Part shown: one piece after another, positions 16,666 to 25,277 of the stretch | Layout: the number at the start of each line of letters is the position of its first letter | Position numbering within the stretch: position 1 is the stretch's first letter | NCBI GenBank assembly: GCA_014800785.1 | Contig: JAAVFK010000004.1 | Coordinates: forward strand, 50,621 to 94,916 | DNA: 44,296 nucleotides | Direction of reading: 5' to 3' | Origin: Bacteroidales bacterium | GTDB taxonomy: Bacteria > Bacteroidota > Bacteroidia > Bacteroidales > Muribaculaceae | Program-made: the position numbers and the translations under genes | Notes under the pieces: generated by a model | Databases searched by the model: none | What the model was told of the DNA's origin: nothing | The model's input: the letters and a program-made list of their open reading frames with translations, nothing else

Positions 16666-19485
16666 TTGAGGCGTATCTGTCTATATATACTCTTCTTTTC
16701 GCTGATAGCCCTCGCCCTGGCCCAGTCGCCCGGACTCAACACCGCGAAAACCCCTGCCGAAACCGGTGGGGAGAGCTCCGACACGCTCCTGACTTCCGTC
16801 TCCGATGCCGTACGGCCCGACACAATCCTCCTCGACTCACTCGGGAACATTCTTCCGGGCGATTCACTTATGTCAGCCCCGGCAGACTCTCTCGCCGACC
16901 TGCTCGACTCGATCAATGGCGGACGCACATCTCTCAGCCGCATCTCCCGTGAGAAGACAGACTTAGAAGACGCAGTCTCCTTCTCCGCCACCGACTCCCT
17001 CGTGCTCAAAGGTGAGAATATGGCGTGGCTCTACGGCAACAGCACAGTGGAGTATCAGACCTTCAAGCTCAATTCGGCGGAAATCCAGATGCAGCTTGAC
17101 TCGGCCACCGTCTACGCCAACGGCCGACTCGACTCGACCGGCAATCTCACCGATACACCCGTCTTCGCCGAAGGTTCAGATGAGTACGAGTCGAAGACAA
17201 TGAAGTATAACTTCAAGACCCAGCGCGGATATATCACCGAGATCATCACCCAGCAGGGCGAGGGATATATCACCGGCGGCAAGACCAAGCGCATGGACGA
17301 CGGCACCTTCTATCTTGAGGACGGCAAGTACACTACCTGCAGTGACCACGAGCATCCCCACTTCTATTTCCAGCTGACCCGCGGACGTCTGCGACCCAAC
17401 AAGGATGTCGTCTCCGGCCTCGTATATATGGTGCTTGCCGACGTTCCCCTGCCGCTCGCCCTTCCCTTCGGCTATTTCCCCTTCTCAAAAAAATATTCGT
17501 CGGGTATTATCTTCCCCTCGTTCGGCGAAGACTACAACAAGGGTTTCTATCTTCGCAACGGCGGCTACTACTTCGCCATCAACGACTATGTTGACCTCGC
17601 GCTCCGCGGCGAGATCTACACCAAGGGATCGTGGGGTCTTTCGGCCCGTTCTTCATACGCCAAGCGTTATAAGTTCCGCGGCAGTTTCGACATCTCGTAC
17701 ATCAACACAGTCCTCGGCGACAAAGGGGCTCCGGACTACTCGAAACAGAACAACTTCCAGGTGCTCTGGAGCCACTCGCAGGATGCCAAGGCCAACCCGA
17801 ATATGTCATTCTCGGCATCGGTGAACTTCACGACCTCCGGCTACTCGCGAAACGACCTCAACTCATACTACAACTCCTCGTTTACCGAGAACACCAAGTC
17901 CTCGACCGTCAGCCTCTCCTACCGTTTCCCCGGATCGAAGTGGAGCATCGCCGGAACAGCCAATATCGCCCAGCGTACACAGGACTCGACCGTTTCAGTC
18001 TCCTTCCCGAACCTGACCGTCTCGATGTCACAGACCACACCGTTCAAACGCAAGAGGGTTGTGGGGGGCGAACGCTGGTATGAGAAGATCCGAATGTCCT
18101 ATCAGGGTCAGTTCCAGAACTCGCTTACCTCCAAGCAGGACGTTTTCTTCCAGAAAAGCCTCGTACGCGACTGGCGCAACGGAATGAAGCACTACGTCCC
18201 CATCTCGGCGACCTTCTCTCTGTTCAAATATCTGAATCTATCGCCTCAGATCACGCTCAACGACCGAATGTACACCTCGAAGATCCGCCGCCAATGGGAT
18301 CCCGATGCGTCGGCCGAACAGCTCGACACGGTCTACGGCTTCTACAACCTCTTTGACTTCAACGCCGGTGTCTCGCTCGACACCAAGATCTACGGATTCT
18401 GGAAACCGCTCCCCTTCCTGGGCGACAAGGTGCAGATGATCCGCCACGTCCTGACCCCGACCGTTTCATTCACCTATGCGCCCGACTTCTCCGATCCTTT
18501 CTGGGGAATCTACGGCAACTATGACTATGTTGACGCGCAAGGAATCCCCCAGACACGCAACTACTCATACTTCCAGAACACCCTCTTCGGTGCGCCGAGC
18601 CCGGGAATGCAGGGTGTGGTGAGCGTCAACCTCTCGAACAATGTCGAGATGAAGGTCAAGAGCGACGCCGACTCGACCGGTTTCAAGAAGATCTCGCTGA
18701 TCGAGAACTTCTCTATCGGCCAGTCATACAACTTCGCGGCCGACTCGCTCAACTGGAGCAACCTCTCGACCTCGATAATGCTCCGCCTCGTCAAGAACTT
18801 CAATCTCAATCTCTCGGCGACGTGGGATCCCTATACCTACGCCCTCTCCCCCTCCGGGACACCGGTGCGCGTCAACAAGACCCGCTGGCAGGCCCACAAA
18901 GGATGGGTGAAACTCGTCTCGACCGGAACGTCATTCTCCTATACCTTCAACAATGACACCTTCAAACGCAAGAAGAAGGACAACGACAAGAACAACGACA
19001 CAACCGACGGGGATGACGAGAACACAGACCAGTCGTTTGCCGAAGCCGCAGCCGCCAAGCGGCGAGGGAAGAACACCGACGACTCTGACGACACCTCGAC
19101 CGACGCCGACGGATATGAGGAATGGGCCTTCCCCTGGAGCCTGACCCTCAACTATTCGATCAACTATGGCCGCGGCGAATTCGACTACAAGAAAATGGAC
19201 TACCGCGGAAAGTTCTCACAGAACCTCTCCATCTCGGCCAATATCCGGCCGACGAAGAACTGGAACTTCTCGCTGTCGGCCTCGTATGACTTCGAGCGCA
19301 AGAAAATCGCTTATATGAACTGCTCGATCTCGCGCGACCTGCACTGCTTCACGATGTCCTGTTCGTTCATCCCGGTCGGCCCCTACAAGAGCTACAACTT
19401 CCACATAGCCGTCAAGTCGTCGCTGCTCAAGGACCTCAAGTACGACCAGAGATCGTCGACCAACAACGCCGTCAATTGGTATTGA
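16666..19485 (+). CDS. lptD: LPS-assembly outer-membrane protein LptD (Bacteroidota type)
   Basis: LptD with LptE inserts lipopolysaccharide into the outer leaflet of the outer membrane. The 939-aa product starts with a signal peptide (LYILFFSLIALALA), then a region rich in Asp and Ser, an OstA-like N-terminal domain (about 110-240: LKGENMAWLYGNSTVEY, YESKTMKYNFKTQRGYI) and a large barrel with aromatic-rich strands to the C-terminus. A charged low-complexity insert (about 765-825, Asp/Asn/Lys-rich) probably forms an extracellular or periplasmic loop. The start is a TTG at 16666. No upstream in-frame ATG exists and the signal peptide begins here, so the TTG is probably real. A promoter is at 16461-16491. 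Confidence 0.88.
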   Translation: MRRICLYILFFSLIALALAQSPGLNTAKTPAETGGESSDTLLTSVSDAVRPDTILLDSLGNILPGDSLMSAPADSLADLLDSINGGRTSLSRISREKTDLEDAVSFSATDSLVLKGENMAWLYGNSTVEYQTFKLNSAEIQMQLDSATVYANGRLDSTGNLTDTPVFAEGSDEYESKTMKYNFKTQRGYITEIITQQGEGYITGGKTKRMDDGTFYLEDGKYTTCSDHEHPHFYFQLTRGRLRPNKDVVSGLVYMVLADVPLPLALPFGYFPFSKKYSSGIIFPSFGEDYNKGFYLRNGGYYFAINDYVDLALRGEIYTKGSWGLSARSSYAKRYKFRGSFDISYINTVLGDKGAPDYSKQNNFQVLWSHSQDAKANPNMSFSASVNFTTSGYSRNDLNSYYNSSFTENTKSSTVSLSYRFPGSKWSIAGTANIAQRTQDSTVSVSFPNLTVSMSQTTPFKRKRVVGGERWYEKIRMSYQGQFQNSLTSKQDVFFQKSLVRDWRNGMKHYVPISATFSLFKYLNLSPQITLNDRMYTSKIRRQWDPDASAEQLDTVYGFYNLFDFNAGVSLDTKIYGFWKPLPFLGDKVQMIRHVLTPTVSFTYAPDFSDPFWGIYGNYDYVDAQGIPQTRNYSYFQNTLFGAPSPGMQGVVSVNLSNNVEMKVKSDADSTGFKKISLIENFSIGQSYNFAADSLNWSNLSTSIMLRLVKNFNLNLSATWDPYTYALSPSGTPVRVNKTRWQAHKGWVKLVSTGTSFSYTFNNDTFKRKKKDNDKNNDTTDGDDENTDQSFAEAAAAKRRGKNTDDSDDTSTDADGYEEWAFPWSLTLNYSINYGRGEFDYKKMDYRGKFSQNLSISANIRPTKNWNFSLSASYDFERKKIAYMNCSISRDLHCFTMSCSFIPVGPYKSYNFHIAVKSSLLKDLKYDQRSSTNNAVNWY

Positions 19486-19517
19486 TTTGGAGAATTGGGG
19501 AAAAAATTATATCTTTG
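19486..19517 (+). promoter_or_regulatory. promoter of the zapA-rny gene string
   Basis: TTTG (19486-19489) starts right after the lptD stop codon and is followed after 20 bases by TATCTTTG (19510-19517). Transcription should begin near 19524. No other promoter was found until 26.7 kb, so this one probably drives the genes up to the CCA-adding enzyme. Confidence 0.72.
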
Positions 19518-19557
19518 CACAGAATAAGAGCGCACCTCCGCGCACGGAAAGCGAAAG

Positions 19558-19866
19558 ATGGCAGCATCTACCCTACCCGACGTTATCGACGGGCTCATCC
19601 GCAAGACGGATCTGCTTGCCCGGCATATCGACGTTCTCGAACAGACGAACGCCGAGCTCAAAGCCAAGATAGCTCTCCTCGAAGAGCAACTTGCCGAAGA
19701 ACGTCAGAATGCGAACAGAGCCCGGCTCGACGCTGACTACCTCACGGTCTCGCACCGTCTGGCCGACTCGCCCGACACCATCATCGCCACCCGCCGGAGA
19801 ATCAGCTCTCTCATTCGAACCATCGACCGTTGCATCTCCATGCTTAAGGACGACCCGGAAATATGA
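19558..19866 (+). CDS. short coiled-coil protein paired with ZapA
   Basis: A 102-aa protein without signal peptide. Residues about 10-60 form a coiled coil (LIRKTDLLARHIDVLEQ, then AELKAKIALLEEQLAEE), and the rest is helical (IATRRRISSLIRTIDRCI). No enzyme motif is present. Its place directly before zapA with a four-base ATGA overlap suggests a division-related partner, perhaps comparable to ZapB or a Z-ring linker. This is inference from position and shape only; the family is not recognised. Confidence 0.75.
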   Translation: MAASTLPDVIDGLIRKTDLLARHIDVLEQTNAELKAKIALLEEQLAEERQNANRARLDADYLTVSHRLADSPDTIIATRRRISSLIRTIDRCISMLKDDPEI

Positions 19867-20198
19867 CCGATGCGGAAAACGTAAATCTGGAACTCAATAT
19901 AGGCGGCGTCAGAGTCCCTGTCGCTGTCCCGAGACAAAATCTTTCTGCCGTGAAAGATACGGAGCAGGAACTGCGCGAGCTCTACGACACGTGGAGAAGC
20001 CGCTTCCCCTCCAAGACCAACCAGGAACTCCTGGCCATGATCGCATACCAGTATGCGAGATACTACTACGAGCTGAAAGATCGATATCAGGCTGCCGTCA
20101 ACGCGACAGCCTCGCTCGAATATGCGATCGACTCGCTTCTGAAGCGGACCGAAAGCACACCCGATACAGATCCGCCTGCCGGACCGACGGAACAGTGA
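19863..20198 (+). CDS. zapA: cell division protein ZapA
   Basis: ZapA binds FtsZ and cross-links its filaments to stabilise the Z ring. This 111-aa protein has the family layout: an N-terminal strand pair (VNLELNIGGVRVPVAVPR), then KDTEQELRELYDTWRSRF and a long C-terminal helix (SKTNQELLAMIAYQYARYYYELKDRY) that dimerises. The Pro-rich tail TDPPAGPTEQ is unstructured. The ATG overlaps the stop of the coiled-coil gene, and the TGA shares its last base with another ATG (TGATG) at 20198-20200. Confidence 0.88.
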   Translation: MTDAENVNLELNIGGVRVPVAVPRQNLSAVKDTEQELRELYDTWRSRFPSKTNQELLAMIAYQYARYYYELKDRYQAAVNATASLEYAIDSLLKRTESTPDTDPPAGPTEQ

Positions 20199-20398
20199 TG
20201 TCCGCCCTCTCCGACAGACCACGACATATTGATACAGACACGATCGCTCACTACGAGCGTGTGTCTGCAGACGACACCCTGACTCAAAGCGAGTGTCGAC
20301 CGGACGTCCGGCTGCCCGATGCGGTCCATTGCCTTAAACGGCACACGACCATCACGGCGGCGCGGACGATTTTGATTTTGAATATTTTCGAACCTTAA
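20198..20398 (+). other. structured intercistronic region, also a 66-codon open frame
   Basis: The 227 bases between zapA and rny lack a promoter. They contain a chain of hairpins: 20236-20266 (AGACAC + CGCTC pairing with GAGCG + GTGTCT), 20273-20297 (GACAC/GTGTC), the palindrome CCGGACGTCCGG at 20300-20311, and 20323-20350 (GGTC + TGCC pairing with GGCA + GACC). A loose outer pairing joins 20200-20206 with 20359-20367. The same stretch is an open frame from an ATG overlapping the zapA stop (TGATG), encoding 66 residues starting MSALSDRPRHID, similar to nothing I recognise. It could be a processed RNA, a control element for rny, or a small coupled protein. I favour RNA structure. Confidence 0.45.
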
Positions 20399-20425
20399 CA
20401 TTAACACAATAAAAATCAAAGAATT

Positions 20426-21985
20426 ATGAGTATAATAATAGGTATTGTGGGCGTTGTCTGCCTCGTGGCAGGCTATTTCGCTGCCCTCTTCGTGAGCCGC
20501 CGTTCGGCGTCCTCGCGTGCCAATACCATCCTTGAAGAGGCACGTCGCGAAGCCGAAGTGACCAAAGAGAAGAAGATTCTCGAAGCCAAAGAGGAGGAGA
20601 TGCGCCTCATCGCCGACGCCGAACGCGCCTCCAACCAACGTATCCAGCGCGCACAGAGCGCCGAAGCCCGCGCGAAACAGCGCGAGATCCAGCTCAAGCA
20701 GCAGGAAGCTGACATCAACCGCGCTAAGAAGGATGTCGACAGCATGCGCCAATCGGTAGACGCCCGCTCGGCCAACCTCCAGAAACGTGAGGATGCCATC
20801 GAAGGCCGTCACGCCGAAGTGGAGAAAATGTACCGTCAGGCTCAGGAAGAGCTTGAGCACATCTCCGGCCTCTCTGCCGACGAAGCCAAGGCACATCTGA
20901 TCGAGAGTCTCAAGGACGAGGCCAAGACAGCTGCCCAGGCTTATATCAACGACATAATGGATGATGCCCGTATGACCGCCAATAAGGAGGCCAAGAAGAT
21001 CGTGGTCCAGTCTATCCAGCGTGTCGCCACCGAAGCCGCTGTCGAGAACTCGGTGACAGTATTCCATATCGACAATGACGAAATCAAGGGCCGAATCATC
21101 GGTCGCGAAGGCCGCAACATCCGCGCCCTCGAAGCCGCCACCGGCATCGAAATCATCGTCGACGACACCCCCGAGGCGATCGTCCTCTCCGGCTTCGACC
21201 CTGTCCGTCGCGAGATAGCCCGCCTCGCCCTCCATCAGCTCGTTGTCGATGGCCGTATCCATCCGGCCCGCATCGAGGAGGTTGTCGCCAAGGTCCGCAA
21301 ACAGGTCGAGGAGGAAATCATCGAGACCGGCAAGCGCACCGCTATCGACCTCGGTATCCACGGTCTGCACCCCGAGCTCATCCGCATGGTGGGCAAGATG
21401 AAATACCGCAGCTCCTACGGTCAGAACCTTCTCCAGCATGCCCGCGAGACGGCCAACCTCTGTGCGGTCATGGCCTCCGAACTCGGTCTCAATCCGAAGA
21501 AGGCTCGCCGCGCCGGCCTTCTCCACGACATAGGCAAGGTGCCCGACGACGAGCCGGAACTTCCGCACGCTCTGTTCGGCATGAAGCTCGCCGAGAAGTT
21601 CAAGGAGAAACCCGAGATCTGCAACGCCATCGGTGCCCACCATGACGAGATAGAGCCCACTTCGCTGATCGCTCCTATCGTACAGGTGTGTGACGCCATT
21701 TCCGGCGCTCGTCCCGGTGCCCGCCGCGAAATCGTCGAGGCCTATATCAAGCGTCTCAACGACCTCGAACAGCTCGCCCTCTCCTATCCCGGAGTGGTCA
21801 AGACCTACGCCATCCAGGCCGGTCGCGAACTGCGCGTGATTGTCGGTGCCGACAAGATCACCGACGACGATACCGAAAAGCTCTCGGCCGAGATCGCAAA
21901 GAAGATCCAGGACGAACTGACCTATCCCGGTCAGGTGAAGATAACCGTGATCCGCGAGACCCGCGCCGTGGCATACGCCAAGTAA
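20426..21985 (+). CDS. rny: ribonuclease Y
   Basis: RNase Y is a membrane-anchored endoribonuclease that starts mRNA decay in many bacteria without RNase E. The 519-aa protein has an N-terminal membrane segment ([22 protein letters not shown]), a long coiled coil (about 35-190), a KH RNA-binding domain with [14 protein letters not shown] near residue 222, and an HD catalytic domain with HDIGK near residue 367. The C-terminal part ends [11 protein letters not shown] in the usual way (written here from the sequence as [12 protein letters not shown]). It starts at the ATG at 20426, preceded by an A-rich leader without Shine-Dalgarno sequence. It is probably transcribed from the promoter at 19486 through the structured region, and is followed by the ricT-like gene after 27 bases. 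Confidence 0.97.
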   Translation: MSIIIGIVGVVCLVAGYFAALFVSRRSASSRANTILEEARREAEVTKEKKILEAKEEEMRLIADAERASNQRIQRAQSAEARAKQREIQLKQQEADINRAKKDVDSMRQSVDARSANLQKREDAIEGRHAEVEKMYRQAQEELEHISGLSADEAKAHLIESLKDEAKTAAQAYINDIMDDARMTANKEAKKIVVQSIQRVATEAAVENSVTVFHIDNDEIKGRIIGREGRNIRALEAATGIEIIVDDTPEAIVLSGFDPVRREIARLALHQLVVDGRIHPARIEEVVAKVRKQVEEEIIETGKRTAIDLGIHGLHPELIRMVGKMKYRSSYGQNLLQHARETANLCAVMASELGLNPKKARRAGLLHDIGKVPDDEPELPHALFGMKLAEKFKEKPEICNAIGAHHDEIEPTSLIAPIVQVCDAISGARPGARREIVEAYIKRLNDLEQLALSYPGVVKTYAIQAGRELRVIVGADKITDDDTEKLSAEIAKKIQDELTYPGQVKITVIRETRAVAYAK

Positions 21986-22012
21986 GAACCCTCCATCAAA
22001 CTCTATCCCTCA

Positions 22013-23464
22013 ATGGAAGAAGATAAAAGACCGCCGCTACCCGACTGCACAAACTGCGCGGGATGCGGCACCACGGGGGGTGCCTGCGGAGGATGCAGCC
22101 GTCGTGCCGGACTTGTCAGCGATGACGACGCGGAGACGCCCCTGCCTAAATGCGGCGCGTGTGGCGGATGCGGTTCAGTAGACGGATTCCGTGGCGAACC
22201 GCGGGGAAAACTCGCCGCTACGAACTGGCTCGATGACATCTCGACCTCGGCCGACTTCCCGGCTGTCCAGGTCCAGTTCAAGAATACCCGCAACGGCTTC
22301 TACTCGAACCCCCAGAAGCTGAACCTCGAAATCGGAGACATCGTCGCCGTCGAAGCCCAGCCCGGACATGACATAGGCCGCGTCGTGATGGTCGGACCTC
22401 TCGTGAGGAACCAGATGATCAAGGCCAAGGTCGACCCCGAAAAGCCCGAGGCACTGAAACGTATCTTCCGCAAGGCTCGCCAGTCGGATCTCGAACGTTT
22501 TGACCAGGCCCGCGCCCGCGAGCACGAGACGATGATCCGCTCGCGCAGAATCGCCGAAGAGCTCGGACTGAACATGAAGATCGGCGACGTGGAGTTTCAG
22601 GGCGATGGCGCCAAGGCGATCTTCTATTATATCGCCGACGAGCGCGTCGATTTCCGAAAACTCATACGTCTCCTTGCCGACGAGTTTAAGGTGCGCATTG
22701 AGATGAAACAGATCGGTGCGAGACAGGAGGCCGGCCGCATCGGTGGCATCGGTCCCTGCGGACGCCCTCTCTGCTGCTCGTCATGGATGAGCCACTTCGT
22801 TTCCGTCGGAACCGGAGCCGCACGAATGCAGGATCTCTCGATGAATCCCCAGAAGCTTGCCGGCCAGTGTGCGAAACTGAAATGCTGTCTCAATTTCGAG
22901 ATCGACGCCTACGCCGAATCGTCGCGCAAGCTGCCCCCTAAAGATGTCCACCTCTACACTAAGGATCAGGAATACTATCACTTCAAGGTTGACATACTCA
23001 GCCGAATGGTGACCTATTCATCAGATCCGAAAATGGCCGTCAACCTCGTGACCATCCCCGCCTCCCGCGCGTTCGAGATAATCGCACTCAACAAGCAGGG
23101 CGTGAAGCCCGACGCACTCGACACCGCGAAGCCGTCCGAACCGGAGCGTCCCGAATTCATCGACCTCACCGACCAGGATGACCTTACCCGTTTCGACAAG
23201 TCCAAACGGAAGAAGAAAGCTAAGAAGCCTCAGGGTCAGAAGACCCGCGACAACAAGCCCCACGCGGAGAAACCGCGCGACAGCAAGCCGCGTCCCGAAA
23301 ACGGCCAGCCGCGACCCAAAAACCGCGAGCGTGGCCCCGAACCTCGCAACATCAAGGATCGTCCGCAACCTCAGAACCGGCCACACGATCGCCGCAAGGT
23401 CAATCCCCAGCGCCATCCCCAACAGAACCGACCCAAGTCAGAAGGCAAAGGAAATGAATCATAA
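22013..23464 (+). CDS. ricT: RicT/PSP1-family protein with Cys-rich N-terminus
   Basis: A 483-aa protein with a PSP1 domain. In Bacillus the RicT (YaaT) member joins RicA and RicF in an iron-sulfur complex that guides RNase Y. The PSP1 core spans about residues 85-350, with the Cys motifs GPCGRPLCCSSW (near 249) and LKCCLNFE (near 286). The N-terminus has two additional Cys clusters (CTNCAGCG, GACGGC and KCGACGGCG), which could bind metal. The C-terminal 100 residues are Lys/Arg/Pro-rich and disordered, likely RNA-binding. It directly follows rny, which supports a joint role. The 3' end overlaps gldH by 11 bases. Confidence 0.88.
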   Translation: MEEDKRPPLPDCTNCAGCGTTGGACGGCSRRAGLVSDDDAETPLPKCGACGGCGSVDGFRGEPRGKLAATNWLDDISTSADFPAVQVQFKNTRNGFYSNPQKLNLEIGDIVAVEAQPGHDIGRVVMVGPLVRNQMIKAKVDPEKPEALKRIFRKARQSDLERFDQARAREHETMIRSRRIAEELGLNMKIGDVEFQGDGAKAIFYYIADERVDFRKLIRLLADEFKVRIEMKQIGARQEAGRIGGIGPCGRPLCCSSWMSHFVSVGTGAARMQDLSMNPQKLAGQCAKLKCCLNFEIDAYAESSRKLPPKDVHLYTKDQEYYHFKVDILSRMVTYSSDPKMAVNLVTIPASRAFEIIALNKQGVKPDALDTAKPSEPERPEFIDLTDQDDLTRFDKSKRKKKAKKPQGQKTRDNKPHAEKPRDSKPRPENGQPRPKNRERGPEPRNIKDRPQPQNRPHDRRKVNPQRHPQQNRPKSEGKGNES

Positions 23465-23960
23465 TCCGGGTCCAAGATACCTCTTCAGTCATCCGGTTGT
23501 CGCCATCTTCATGGCGATAGCCGGATGCTGTATGCTCGCAGGGTGTGACTCGCGCGACCTCCCGGCCTATTCCCAATTTGTTGATATAGACCCGGAGGGC
23601 TGGGGGCCCGGTAACCCGGCGGAGCTGATGCCATGGCCGCGCGACTCGGTGAGAGGGTCCGAACCCTTCTCCATCACTATGGCTGTCCGGTATACCGCCT
23701 CCGCTCCCGACACAATTCCGCTCGAAGTGACAACCGAGGCGCTTGACCTCACCATGCGCAGCGATATTCTCCGTATTCCACTTCGCCACGCTCCAGGGCG
23801 CCCCTCGGGAACCGGAAGCTTCGGGGTCTACACAGTGAACGTCCCTCTGCAGGCCACTCCGGCCCGTCTGCCGGACGGGTTGCGGATCGCCATCTCCCCC
23901 ACCGTTCCGGTCCGCGGACTCGTTTCGGTCGGAATCATTCTTTCGGAACCGATCCGTTGA
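23454..23960 (+). CDS. gldH: GldH-like lipoprotein
   Basis: A 168-aa lipoprotein with an N-terminal hydrophobic segment and lipobox LAGC (Cys31), followed by a beta-rich domain opening YSQFVDIDPEGWGPGN. GldH was first found as a gliding-motility lipoprotein in Flavobacterium but is common in non-gliding Bacteroidota; its molecular job is unknown. The ATG at 23454 lies inside the ricT 3' end, and the overlap of 11 bases suggests coupling. An upstream extension in this frame would only read ricT sequence out of frame. Confidence 0.82.
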   Translation: MNHNPGPRYLFSHPVVAIFMAIAGCCMLAGCDSRDLPAYSQFVDIDPEGWGPGNPAELMPWPRDSVRGSEPFSITMAVRYTASAPDTIPLEVTTEALDLTMRSDILRIPLRHAPGRPSGTGSFGVYTVNVPLQATPARLPDGLRIAISPTVPVRGLVSVGIILSEPIR

Positions 23961-23969
23961 TCCATATAT

Positions 23970-23996
23970 CCGGAGTCTATTCCGTGCAGACTCCGG
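23970..23996 (+). terminator. weak hairpin after gldH
   Basis: Arms CCGGAGTCT (23970-23978) and AGACTCCGG (23988-23996) pair perfectly over 9 bp with a 9-base loop. The tract after it (GCTGTCTTACA) is not T-rich, so it may be a partial terminator or a transcript-stabilising hairpin rather than a hard stop. Confidence 0.5.
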
Positions 23997-24065
23997 GCTG
24001 TCTTACACCGACACACTTCGCTCTCTCCATACAATAAAAGAATCCTATCAAAGAATCCTTACGCT

Positions 24066-25229
24066 ATGCTCTCCGAGATCACTCTCAGAATCGAAAAGAT
24101 TCAGTCGCCGCTTCGCGAAGCGGGCGCCGACGCCCTCCTCGTCTCCTACAACGCCAACATATATTACACCGCCCTCCGATTTTTCCGCGGATACACCTAT
24201 ATTCCCGCCGAGGGTGAGCCTGTATTTTTCGTCATCAAGCCCCTCGGCCTCGCCGAGACACTTCCCAATGCGGTCCAGATCCGCAAGCCGGAAGAGATCC
24301 CGGCAAAGCTTGCCGAACGAGGAATCGCACTCCCCTCGCGTCTCGGTCTCGAACTCGACACGATGACCTGGTCCGACATCGAGCGTCTCCGCAAGGCAAT
24401 GTCTCCCTCCGAGGTTCTCAACGGTTCGCCGTGGCTCCGCAAGGCGCGTATGGTGAAAACCGCAGCCGAGATCAAGATGATGGAGTTCGACGGCGTTCAC
24501 CAGACCGAGGCATACCGTCATTTCACAAAAGCATATCGCGAGGACATGACCGACGTCGAGTTCCAGATCGAACTCGAGCGCATCCTGCGTCTTGAAGGGT
24601 GTCTCGGGTTCTCGCGTGTCTCCGGCGCACTGATGGAGATCAACATGGGATCCGTTATCAATGGCGATAATGCCGACGTACCGACTCCTTATGAGTTCGC
24701 AATGGGAGGCGAAGGTGTCGATCCGGCCCTTCCCGGCGGCGCGAACGGCAAGACAATGAAACCGGGAACGACCGTCATGGTCGATATGTGCGGCGCGTTC
24801 AACGGCTATCAGACCGATCTGACCCGCGTGTGGCGTATCGGTGAAGTACCAGAGCTCGCACAGAAAGCACACGACTGCTCCATCCGCATTCTCCGTGCCC
24901 TCGAAGAGGCCGGAGTTCCCGGTGTCCCCTGCGCGGACCTTTACAACCTCGCCACGGCTATTGTCGAAGAGGAGGGTCTAAGCGATTACTTCATGGGCCA
25001 CCGCCAGAAAGCGGCTTTCATAGGACACGGCGTGGGCATAGAGCTCAACGAGATGCCTGTCCTGACCCCACGCAGCCGCGATGTCCTCGAAGAGAACATG
25101 ACGATAGCCATCGAGCCGAAGTTCGTGATTCCCGGTGTCGGCGCTGTCGGTCCCGAGAACACATACCAGGTCACTCCGAAGGGCCTCAGAAATCTCACCC
25201 CGCTGAAGGAGGAGATGATTGAACTATAA
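24066..25229 (+). CDS. M24-family Xaa-Pro aminopeptidase-like protein
   Basis: A 387-aa cytosolic protein of the M24 (pita-bread) metallopeptidase family, most like Xaa-Pro aminopeptidases or dipeptidases. It has a creatinase-like N-terminal domain (about 1-135) and a catalytic domain with the five usual metal ligands: the Asp residues in VMVDMCGAFNGYQTDLTRVW, the His in GHGVGIELNEMP, and the Glu residues in TIAIEPKF and VGPENTYQV. No signal peptide is present. Exact substrate choice cannot be read from the sequence. It lies between gldH and cca on the same strand with no promoter seen. Confidence 0.9.
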   Translation: MLSEITLRIEKIQSPLREAGADALLVSYNANIYYTALRFFRGYTYIPAEGEPVFFVIKPLGLAETLPNAVQIRKPEEIPAKLAERGIALPSRLGLELDTMTWSDIERLRKAMSPSEVLNGSPWLRKARMVKTAAEIKMMEFDGVHQTEAYRHFTKAYREDMTDVEFQIELERILRLEGCLGFSRVSGALMEINMGSVINGDNADVPTPYEFAMGGEGVDPALPGGANGKTMKPGTTVMVDMCGAFNGYQTDLTRVWRIGEVPELAQKAHDCSIRILRALEEAGVPGVPCADLYNLATAIVEEEGLSDYFMGHRQKAAFIGHGVGIELNEMPVLTPRSRDVLEENMTIAIEPKFVIPGVGAVGPENTYQVTPKGLRNLTPLKEEMIEL

Positions 25230-25277
25230 GGGCCCCTACCCGATAAAAGACGGGGGTCTCCACTTCGTTTGAACAAC

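Noticed and set aside
20087-21643. 518-codon minus-strand open frame opposite rny
   Set aside because: It lies antisense to rny, zapA and their spacer; the translated protein shows no family motif and reflects the strong codon bias of rny.
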